64,000 nt of DNA from Mansonella perstans (taxonomy: Eukaryota > Nematoda > Chromadorea > Rhabditida > Onchocercidae): NCBI GenBank assembly GCA_037074765.1, contig JBAMDO010000018.1, forward strand, positions 1 to 64,000. The letters run 5' to 3'. The translations under genes were made by a program, and so were the position numbers. Positions 19,508 to 29,607 of this stretch are shown piece by piece. Below the pieces are notes generated by a model. The model saw nothing but the letters and a program-made list of their open reading frames with translations, searched no databases and was not told the DNA's origin. Within the stretch, counting starts at the first letter, position 1, and each line of letters starts with the position of its first letter.

Positions 19508-22500
19508 TTATTCAATCATATTCATCCGTTTCGAAATAATTCTCAGCATTATTTCATCACAACCACCGGCAATTGAGAATAATCGGAAATCTCGATGATA
19601 ACGACTGATCAAATTATTCCAATCATAGCCATTACCACCCCAAAACTGTAAATTAATTCTTACTTGATAATATTTTTGAGATCATTGGAAAATTTTCGAT
19701 GATATAGTAAAAAGAACAAATATACATTCATTTCCAATTATCTAATTATGAATTATTTTAGTAGAAAAAAAATTAATGAAGAAATCAAAATAAGATCAAA
19801 GGTCAGGATCAGTTTAGTTATAGGAACAAAAACGATAATAAATCACTATTTTAGGCAATGGTCAAATATTTATGCAAAAAAAAAAAAAAAAATTATCAAG
19901 AAATAATACGCAGAAATGATGTCAAGGATTTTCACCTGTATACAGGAATCGGTGACTGATCTGGCTAAACGTGAAGCTTTTAGTTTCCCCATACTGGCCA
20001 ACAATGTAACATCTTTTCCGAGTAACCGTTCCGTAACAGCTCGATACAGCAATGATCGAACAGCTTCAATGTCTGTTTGTAGCTCAGCTAGACGATAATG
20101 GACAATCTTAAAATTTAAAAAATTTCAAACAAATTGATTGAACACATTGAATGATATACATTTTTGTTAGAAAAATAAAACTTTAATAACATTTAAAAAT
20201 TTCAAAATTATTATTTAATTTCTGATTTTATGTATTTTCAAAAATTTTTACTTTAATTTTTACCAGTTTTTTCAAATTGTATTAAAATTAAAAGAAAAAA
20301 AGTGAATAAAAGTTAACAAATAACTATTTGTGGATAAAAATAAAAATTAGTATTGACGTAATGAAATATTACTTCTTACTTATGCTCTCTGATCAGATGG
20401 TCAATTCTAGTCTTCTTACCTGATCAGGTGTTCAACTCTAGTCTTCTTACCTGGTCAAGTGTTCAACTCCAGTCTTTTTTAAATATTTTTTGTTGATAAA
20501 AATACGATGGGTTTTGAAAAAGCTAATTGAAAGAGCTGAATGTACCTGATTATCCAGAACACTTTTGTTGAAAACACGTCTCTGTCGTGTGTATTCAATT
20601 GTCATATCAATAATTTTTTGCATTGGTTCAAGTACTGAATTTAATGAAAATTTTAGACAAGAAATTAGTTATTGAGAATAGAAACAAAACTTGGAAAGTG
20701 TTAAATTAAAAGAACTAATTAATAAATCTAATTAAAAAGAGATATTTAAGAAGGAAAATTTTGTTAGTGATGACATTGATATTACTGATGGTTATTATCA
20801 ATTATCTTGTTATGCGATCAATTGATTATCTCAGAAACTTACGCACAGCAATGGCAACAAGCCGTTCATCCTGAAATTGTTGCATTTGATAAACAAAGCC
20901 ATGTCCTTCTTCTCCAATTATATTTCGACTTGGTACCCGAACATTGTCAAAGTAAATTTCAGCAGTATCGGAACTGTGCATGCCAAGCTTTTCAATACGA
21001 TTTGAACGATGTACACCTGAGATAAGTAAGCAAAATAAAATATTGAAATAAAGTGAAATATATTGAAATAAACGAAGTAAAAAAAAAATATTGCAATTAC
21101 CAAATCTCGCAATAGTCATGCTTTCTACAAAATTCCTCAATTGAATTCTCAAGAAAAAAATTTCTATTAAATTAACGCAGAAATAAACATTTGCATATGA
21201 AGTGATAAATTTTAAAGAATTCATAAAACAGCGTTAAAATAAAATTTGGGGATAAATAAAATTGATGAAAAATAATCTGGCTCAATTTGGATAAATCGAC
21301 GGAAAATAACCAGGCTCATTTAATGAGGAACACATATAAGCTCTTATTTTGATTTGAATTCTTTAAAATTGTCACTGTGAATTTCAGCAGCGTCGGAACT
21401 ATAGATATCGAGTTTGTTTTTTCTTTTTTTGAATCTGCGAAATTTTTTTGGGTAAGTAAAATTAATGAAAAATAACCTGGCTCAATCTGGATAAGTTGGT
21501 GGAAAAAATTAACCTGGCTCATTTAGTGGTACACATATAAGACTTTTATTTCGATATGGTGACGGATTATTATTTGTATTGGCCAATAAACATATCCAAT
21601 CTGCTTGTGTACCATTTGTTATCCATTGCTTACTACCATCAATGATCAGATCACTTCCATTCCAACGAGCTTTTGTTTTAATTGCTTAAAAAAAAATCAC
21701 TACAATAATTTTGAAAAATTTATTTAAAAATAAGAAAATTTATTCATTCAATAAACTTTTTTTTCGCTTCATATTATACTATTGGAAAAAAAGCAATTGA
21801 AATTTCACTCTCTTTAACAACTAATTAATTTAATTAATAATTTTCAAGCGGAATTTACCAGCAACATCACTTCCAGCACAAGCTTCTGATACACCCAAAC
21901 ATGCTACCAAATCACCTTTCACGGTAGCACAAAGAAATTCACGCTTTAAATAGTCACTTCCATGTGTGGATAACGCTGGTGTAGCCATATCTGACTACAT
22001 GTTTGCTTAAGCCAGAAAGGTAAGTTTTTAGCTTTTCTATCTCATTTATACCTATTATTACTGTAATTTCATCACTTTTACTCTGCCATCAGTAATTATT
22101 GATTTTGGTACTTATTCAAATTAAAATTAGAACAAAATTGAAATTACGAATTAAAAAGTTCTATTTTGTAGTAATTTCTCAATTTGCAATCTTTATGACA
22201 AAAAAAAAAAAAAATTGAAACCTGAACAGCTATAGCCATCGGAATAGCTGCACAATTAATTCGGCCCAGTTCTTCAGCTACAGCTATCGAATAACTAAAA
22301 TCTAGGCCAAGACCACCATAATCTGGAAACAAGAACAGTTACATCAATTATTATTGAATGTGTTACCTTAATTATCTTTTTCGTTATTTTCAATGTAATG
22401 TCCACAAGGCTGAATATTTTAGACTAAATGATTCAAACTTTATTTAAGATTATTAAACTTTGGTTTGGACAAGTTTCACACAAATAGCGTGTCATTGATA

Positions 22501-23276
22501 TCTTATGAGCATGATTAGAAAATCGAATGTTCATTTATTAGGCAATTGAATAGTGCCATTTACAGCTTACTGAGTGGACAATGTTATCATTTTTTTAATT
22601 GGTCATTGCTTAATAAGGTTATTGCTAGCAATACATTGCGATTTTCTATTAACGATATTAATCGAGAAGGAAGGCAAAAAAAGAAAATCCTACCAGCTGG
22701 TTTATTAATACCAAATATTCCGAGAAGTCCTAATGTCTTGAATAAAGAATGCGCTGGAAAATGCTTCTGTGCTTCCCATTCATCGACATATGGATTGATG
22801 CTTTTATCGATAAACTAATAATTAATCTTTTTTTTCGACAATAGTAATAATTAATTGAATCGTGAATAGAAATTAATAAAATCGAATCGATAATTACTGT
22901 GAGTCCATGAGAAATATTAATTAATAACAGCTAATCAGAGATAATCAAATTGTCATGCATCAAGCGGAAATGGCTTACAGTAACCCGCAAGATAATGTCT
23001 TTTAATGACATAATTTTTGATGACAAGCATACTTTTTGTCATTTTGCAGTTATGAATTTGAATTCCATACAGTACAAATTAGACAAAATCACTAAAAAGT
23101 TTCAAAGTTAGGTTCTTAAATAAAGAAATTTGGGATCATTTGATACTAGAGTGATATTAAAGCGCCAAAAAAAAAAATTTTTACAATACCTTTCCGAGCA
23201 GTTGTCGGAATTGCAAATGTCGTGGTCCATATATTATGGATTGCCCAGCAGTAATTTTGGACAAATTAGCTGCCAT
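19508..23276 (-). CDS. Acyl-CoA dehydrogenase family protein
   Basis: FAD-dependent dehydrogenase forming the alpha-beta double bond of acyl-CoAs, passing electrons to ETF. Exons (minus): 23276-23190, 22814-22694, 22322-22222, 21994-21859, 21684-21514, 21016-20843, 20634-20546, 20106-19936, 19645-19508; 395 residues, all phases consistent. Visible: NINPYVDEWE-like start of the N-terminal helical domain; DYGGLGLDFSYSIAVAEELG; the FAD loop CLGVSEACAGSD; SKQWITNGTQADW; LEPMQKIIDMTIEYTRQRR; C-terminal FWGGNGYDW and IAGGCDEIMLRII. The motif QDERL carries Glu at the position that is catalytic in long-chain and isovaleryl-CoA dehydrogenases, while the MCAD-type Glu near the C-terminus is replaced by Gly, so the active site is LCAD/IVD-like. 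The N-terminus begins almost at the core fold, with no obvious mitochondrial presequence, so an upstream exon or a non-mitochondrial form is possible. Substrate is not predictable. The stop codon overlaps an AATAAA. Confidence 0.9.
20389..20480. repeat. 31-bp tandem repeat, three copies, in an acyl-CoA dehydrogenase intron
   Basis: Unit close to CTGATCAGGTGTTCAACTCT followed by AGTCTTCTTAC, repeated three times with a few substitutions in the intron between exons 7 and 8. Confidence 0.75.
21252..21525 (-). pseudogene. Relic copies of exon 5 tail and exon 6 head in acyl-CoA dehydrogenase intron 5
   Basis: The intron between 21514 and 21016 contains degraded copies of both neighbouring exons. 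21308-21348 matches the exon 5 end (LICVPLNEP region, with one inserted base) and 21364-21416 matches part of exon 6 (HSSDTAEIYFDN region, with substitutions). Duplicated intron sequence (about 21252-21320 versus 21450-21525, AATGAAAAATAACCTGGCTC) flanks them. Order on the minus strand is exon 5, exon 6 relic, exon 5 relic, exon 6: a tandem duplication of the exon 5/6 junction whose extra copies have decayed. Confidence 0.75.
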
Positions 23277-25032
23277 TTAATTCACCTCTAAATGTTCACT
23301 GAATAGAAATCCAGATTTCATTTTATATTCGCCGCTCTTTGTATATATTAAAATAAAAATAGAAGTTTTTACAATTTAAAGTTTTCAAGAAATTTTTGTT
23401 TGATAAATTTATTGATTTGGAAATTTCAAAAAAGAAAAAGAATAAAGTTGCATTCGTTTAGCTAATTGTTAACATATGTGACATTCAAGAGAAACTCACT
23501 TTTGTAACACAACGAAATTAAAGATGAATGGAAAAGTGATTTCAAGCAAATTTAATAGACAACAAATGATGTTACCAATTCTGACAGTAAACGAATTTAA
23601 TAAAAATGATGATCTTTAATTAACTGGCAAATTCCTTTTTTTTTACTACCAAATGTTGCTAAATTTAGCATAAGAAAAAATAAACAATGAAAATAAAAAA
23701 AGTTAATGAAATTTAATCTTTTTAAAAAAGATAAAAATGAACAAACGTAGAGAGGAGAAATATGCAATCAGTGAAGAAAAAGAAAGAACAAAAAAAGAAA
23801 TTAATAGATCAGAGAGAAAATAGGATGTAAAAAGTGAAATCTCCGTGAAAATATGAAAGAATACGTTCCGGTTAATGGGAAAAACAGAAGGGAGAGACGG
23901 GCAAATAGAAATGAATGAATCAATTACTTGAATCTGGTTGCTTTTATATCCAATACAATTCTTCCACAGAACTCGTTTTATTCTAATCATAAAACTAAGC
24001 GAACACTTAAGTACCCGTAACAGTCTATCTATTCTATCATGAAATCAAAAGTTTTCTTATCCTTTCCATTCCAGTTTCTCATCTTTTATCCATCTGATCA
24101 TCAAACTGGACAAAATTACACCAAAAGTACTAAGATCTCGGTATTTTACAACAAAACGTTTTCCATGAATCTAAAATATGATCATATATTGGAAATCAGC
24201 TCACCCTTTCTAAAGTTATCTATCTCTGGTTTTCAATCAATTAATTTCATCTTTTTTTTTTAAACTACAATTCATTGAATATGTGAATATGTGTGATTTA
24301 ATTTAATCATTAATTAATATCCGCTTCAACACTATCATTTTTATGTCAACCGACTTCATCATATCGCTTGAAATATTACTGTAAAATACAATTTTACTAT
24401 GAATAATAAATTAAAATTCAAAACTTTGTCTCAAATTTTAATCACAAGCCAAGATTCATTTGAATCTTTTATCTTCTTATGACCAATCCTCACAAAAATT
24501 AATTCCATCGATGTATCTAGATAAAATGAATCCTTCTTTTCAATATGTTTTTTCAACTACATCTTCTATAACTTTTGATTCTGTCTTAAAGAAAAAGATC
24601 CAAAATATAAGTTTCATATTTCCGGCAATATTTATTCATTTCACATCAATAAAAAATATATACATAACATTTTGCATGCAAAATGAAAACGAAATAATTC
24701 TTAAATTTTCCAGAAAATTTTTTTTTCGATTTTAGGAAAACTAATATCAGCATGAAACGATCCATCAACTTCATAAATGCACATAAACAGAAATCATCAA
24801 CAACAAATTTTCAAACAAATCAAATAATTCAAATTCATTAAATTTCCGGACGAAGAAACAAAGCAATTTTCCACATTTAAAATAAATTTTAAAATTGCAG
24901 CGTAGAATGTATTACAACAGAGAAATTCATTAAAAAGGACGGCAAAATTAAATTTCCAGTTAACGAGCATCTTCTACTATCGAAGAAAATTGTATAATAT
25001 ATATACTTCATCAGTCGGTCAGAACTTAAGCT
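23277..25032. other. Spacer between CLP1 and acyl-CoA dehydrogenase
   Basis: About 1.75 kb between two genes on the minus strand. No exon recognised on either strand; long low-complexity open frames here are not protein-like. An ATTTAG acceptor about 11 bases upstream of the acyl-CoA dehydrogenase ATG suggests trans-splicing. The spacing is long for a nematode operon. Confidence 0.5.
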
Positions 25033-28000
25033 CTAAGTCCGCTCCTTATCATCAATAAATGTGACTTCGCTAAGAATAAGAACTTTGGATGGCAAAGGAT
25101 ATGGTTGTGGACTCAGTACTGTTAGCTTTTCCCGATCCATATCTATAGCCGTAATCACAATGAAACCCATAACGTTCGTTGTTAGCACTGACTGATCGAC
25201 TGTTGAAGACATCGAAACCGACACAAGATGATGCACGAAATCTGCTGACGGTTCCAAAGGTATTACCTAAAAAAATCCATTCCAAGACCTAAATTAAGAT
25301 CTACGTTGAAGATATTATCCCCAGAAGCACTAAATTTTGAATCATTTTTGCGAAATACTCATTTAATTCGAGTATTATTGTTGCCGTTTTTTTTAGTTAC
25401 CAATCTTATCAACTAGCTCCTGTAGTCTGGAGTTATATCAAAACTTGCTAAGAAAACCATAAAACCAAATAAGCAACTATTATGCCCAGACAAATTCACA
25501 ATTTTCTTGAGATCATTTCTTATGGTGCCGAAAATAAAGTTTAATACTTTTGTCCTGTGATCATCAACTTTCATCCCAAAAGGTAAGCATTCGATAGGCA
25601 ATCGTTCACAGCCGATTTTGCAAAACTGCACCTCATCAAATGATAATTCGAATGTATGCGGATAAAGTGGCATTGCACGTGTGCCATAGAAATACTGAAA
25701 TTATTACATTTTCATTGATAACATCGTCATTTTAATCTAAAAATATTCTGCACTTCAGAACAAATATGCAATTATCAATAATTTTACAAGTATAAAATTT
25801 AGGTTGCATCAACAGAACAATATGAATTTCTTCCAATATTTTTCTTTAATAAAACTGAGTCTAACTGTCAATTGTTATATCGCTTAGAGATGACCTTATG
25901 TACAGCAGCATTCCGACTTGATATTCTGACTTCTTTTGAACGATTCTCAACACCACCGGATTTCGGTTGATGCAAAATCTGCAGTAATATACTACAATTC
26001 AAATATTTAAGTAACCAATTCTTCTAAAGCAAATATAGTAACAAAAATTATATTATCAGAAATTTCCAACTCCTTAATATAATGCTTTTCCTGCGACACG
26101 TTGATGCAGCAGCTATTTGCTATGGTTACACATTAAGGAAGCTAATATCCGCAGCTCATATTGCCCTTTTAAATCTATTTCTTGAATTTATTCATGGGAA
26201 AAGTTTTTAATTTTAACTCTTACGCCGTGTGTTATTTTGATCCAGTTTTGAATAAATTAAAGTTTTTAAATAGCATAGATCATCTAAAATTTCAACAAGA
26301 TTTTCAGATAGGAGATTAACGAAAGATGACAATGAAAATTTAACCTTAACAAAAGATGGCAAATCTCGTTGTAATTCATTGTATAATCGCTCATGATCTA
26401 ATACAATCACAACGTCAACTTCAAACTCTTCGGCTGCATTTACTAAACATGCATATCTGAAATTTATTTAATTTCTAGTTATATATCAGCAGAAGTCTGA
26501 AAGGTCTGAACATCTTTATATTGGAAAGTCTTATAAAACTCTCTCAAAATGTCATCATCAGTTCCAATAGAGTAATTATAAACTGAAAACCCAACCCATT
26601 AGGCTTTCAATAATATCAATACAAAAAGAAAAAATTAAATTATTTACCCTTCTCCTTTAACCCAACCGCATGTATTGATTATAACTCCTCCATAAGTAGC
26701 ATCTTGGCTAGATTTTCGTCTTTTCGACACTGCTTCCGCAAGTTGCTTTACCAATAAATCATACAGTGGAATGTTGGAACCGGGTGAAACATTTCCAAAC
26801 TATAAACTACATAGATTCAGTCCTTCATATAGAAGAAAAATTAAGGTTATTTTGAAATATTCAATCTTCCTAAAATAATGAAAGAATGAAAGCAGAAAAA
26901 AATTTTTTAATTCGAAAATTAATTCAAATTTAAGCAACAGTTTCGTTAAGCTACTCATTTGTCAAATATTTTGAAGATCTCGATGATAGATGTCCAAACA
27001 ATTTATGCAAAAATGGCTAGTGATAGTGAACAGCTATTCATTTGACAATAACTTCATTTTAGATTTAAAATGAGCCAATCATATATACAGTGACACATAT
27101 TTTATGTACAACAACATTCATGTATATAAAACATACATGATATACCAGCGGAGCTTTCTTATCGAAGCCTTCGACAACATCGGCTGTTTTCTCGATAAAG
27201 AGTGCACCAACAGTCCCCGGAACAGAAATACTTCCCTGAAACCGTAATATTCATTCTCTAAAGTGCAAAATTCGAGATCACTAAAGGGTTCTGCAAATGG
27301 TCTACAAATGCCTCGGGATTAATCTGATTTCCACATGCAGTTTTAGTTTTAATCATTTTGACATTAATATCACATTGGTTTTTAAGGAATATCAATAGGA
27401 TCAAACTGCAATCTTTATTTATCATATGCAAAAATTACCTGTCCAACATCTAAATCAACAAACAGTGGCGTTCTACCCACCCGAACTGCATAATTACACA
27501 GAATTCGACAGACCGTTGTTTTGCCTACATCTGTTGGACCCACTATCATTAACGATGGTCCACGTGCTTGTTCCTGTTGCATAACTACTGATTCAGCATG
27601 CTCACGTAGCTGTTCCAAAGCTGCATGTGTATTCAAATAAATGATCTGAAATACGTCCATTTCACAACACTTTTTTTCCTTGCTAGCTAGTTCAAAAGTT
27701 TTGTGTTTTTGAAACAAATAAAATTTTAAAGTAACAAACAATTGTTTTTTTTTTTTTTTTGGGATAATGAATTGACTATTAAGCTAATGAAAAATTAATC
27801 ACATGTTTTCCACTATTAAGATTTGCAACATCATACTGGGATCATTTGATATGTTAGACCTCATTTTGATGCTTATTTCTTCACATTTTTTATTTCATAT
27901 TTATTTAAAATAAGAGAATTAGAGAAATGAAATCAGCCTAATCATCTTATTTGTTTCAACATAGTTACAGAATAGTAGAAACAGTTAAAAAAAGAACAAA

Positions 28001-28685
28001 CATTCTAAATCTATGAATCTAAAGTGCGACCATTTCAGTATAAAATTTCGAACTAAAACTTTTAACGAAAATCTTTACTTGAAATACTTATAACTTTACA
28101 TAATTGTACAAAACAACAATGCATACCATTGGAGTTTGTTCAGCAACATATGCACTTTCTGTTTTCCCAACAAGTTCCACGACAGCCTTCTTCCATGTAA
28201 ACACGGCTACCCTTGATCCTAAAAGACATAGTTTTATGATTTTCAAGGATTTACTATTGAATTGGAAAAGTTAAGAGAAACCTAAATGAAAAATATGTGC
28301 GCATGTATAATTTCTTTTACGAAAATAATAATTTTGGATGCAAATATCGGTACCAGCTGGGAAGACATATTTTTTGTGCTGAATAAGCTCAGTTCCAAAA
28401 ACTTCAGCTCGTCCATCTACAAGCTCTAACATCACATCACCATTTGCAACCTGAAATATGACAATATTAAGCATTTCCTAATTTAAGCCATTCTAATCCT
28501 CTCATCCTACCTCTAAATAAAATGATGAAAAATATTTAAACTAGAAAAACCGGAAGATAAATTAAATTAAAGTGTAAATTTCAAATCTCTAATTAGAAAC
28601 TGGAAACCTCAAAACGTAGTTCATTATCCTCTTTCAAAGTAAACTCTTGGAGAATTTGTTCCGGTGGTGATTTTCCGGATTCCAT
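25033..28685 (-). CDS. clpf-1: CLP1 polyribonucleotide 5'-hydroxyl kinase / 3'-end processing factor
   Basis: Nuclear RNA 5'-hydroxyl kinase and a subunit of cleavage factor II; also linked to the tRNA splicing endonuclease. Exons (minus): 28685-28608, 28450-28354, 28218-28127, 27645-27439, 27235-27137, 26799-26648, 26456-26345, 25978-25895, 25694-25548, 25266-25033; phases join to give 433 residues, against 425 in human. Order of parts: N-terminal beta-sandwich ([45 protein letters not shown]); [10 protein letters not shown] linker; kinase core with Walker [45 protein letters not shown] and [15 protein letters not shown]-terminal domain with [15 protein letters not shown] and [10 protein letters not shown]. 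The P-loop Lys and Thr are intact, so kinase activity is expected. The exon 5 donor at 27137 is preferred over 27146 because it restores the conserved VYHFG. A TTTTTTAG acceptor about 6 bases upstream of the ATG suits trans-splicing. Divergent from ctr-9. Confidence 0.95.
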
Positions 28686-29607
28686 AACTTCTAAAAAATC
28701 AAAAAATTACACATAATTTTTATGCTATTTATTATACATACCAATCTTCCGAACTTTTGCATAATTTTACGCATATTTATCAATAATTTAATGAAAAACA
28801 CATGAACTTGCAAAGATTTAATGAAAACCCTAATGTTAATTTCCAAACAGTCCACGTTTAATATGCAATTTTCAGTAAGATTTAACGCTAATCTTTATGT
28901 AATTGAATTTAAAGTAACATTTTGATTAATAAAATGCCAAAAATTTAAAGATCAAATTTACTAAAACCTTCCCCAAACTACTTGAACCAATGTTATAGTA
29001 TTGCACCAACGGATACCGAAAGATGTCAGTTCAGTCAAAATGGACGTCAAGTGACACGTGAGGTGAAAGTCTCATTGTATAGTTTATTCGTTAATTTAAT
29101 TTATAATTTTCTCATTACCTCATCACGTTGTTTTTTTTTGCTTCGAAAGAATCTCTAATGTCTCCTTCTATTTTATACTATTCTTTATTACTCTTACAAC
29201 GTGAAACGTGCATTATTAATGAATCTCTCAACGCATTCTTCGTATTCTCTGTTTTCTTCCTATATATTGTTTTCCTTTTTCTAATTCATAAATGCCCTTT
29301 GAACTTTAATAGTAGTCTTAGAATATATATAGCATTCTATAGGCGATAGGGAAGCAATTGGATGGAATATAGATTCATATACCATTTACTTCTTATTATA
29401 TCTCCTTTATACTTAGCATTCCAGTAAGACGAAAGGCATACTGAAAAGGCCAAAGAACGGATAATTAATTGAGTGCTATTTTTATGCTAATATTCTATGG
29501 GTTAGTTAATAGACCTTCGTTTTTTACCTGTTGTTTTGATTGATAATAATGATAAGATTATGATATAATTTTGAATTATTTTCAGAATAATATATTGAAG
29601 TGAGAAG
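28686..29607. promoter_or_regulatory. Divergent intergenic region between CLP1 and ctr-9
   Basis: About 0.92 kb between two start codons facing away from each other, so it must hold both promoters. A perfect E-box CACGTG lies at 29055-29060, close to a CRE-like GACGTC at 29043-29048, in a locally less A/T-rich stretch. Acceptors for probable spliced leader addition lie at 28691-28692 (minus) and 29584-29585 (plus, TTATTTTCAG). Factor binding is inference from motif alone. Confidence 0.5.

Noticed and set aside
20826..21224. Long minus-strand open frame as a single exon
   Set aside because: Only 20843-21016 is the acyl-CoA dehydrogenase exon; the N-terminal extension is intron read-through before a TTATCTCAG acceptor.
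19508..28685. Operon containing CLP1 and acyl-CoA dehydrogenase
   Set aside because: Same strand, but the spacer is about 1.75 kb, longer than usual nematode operon gaps, and each gene has its own plausible leader acceptor. Not excluded, not supported.
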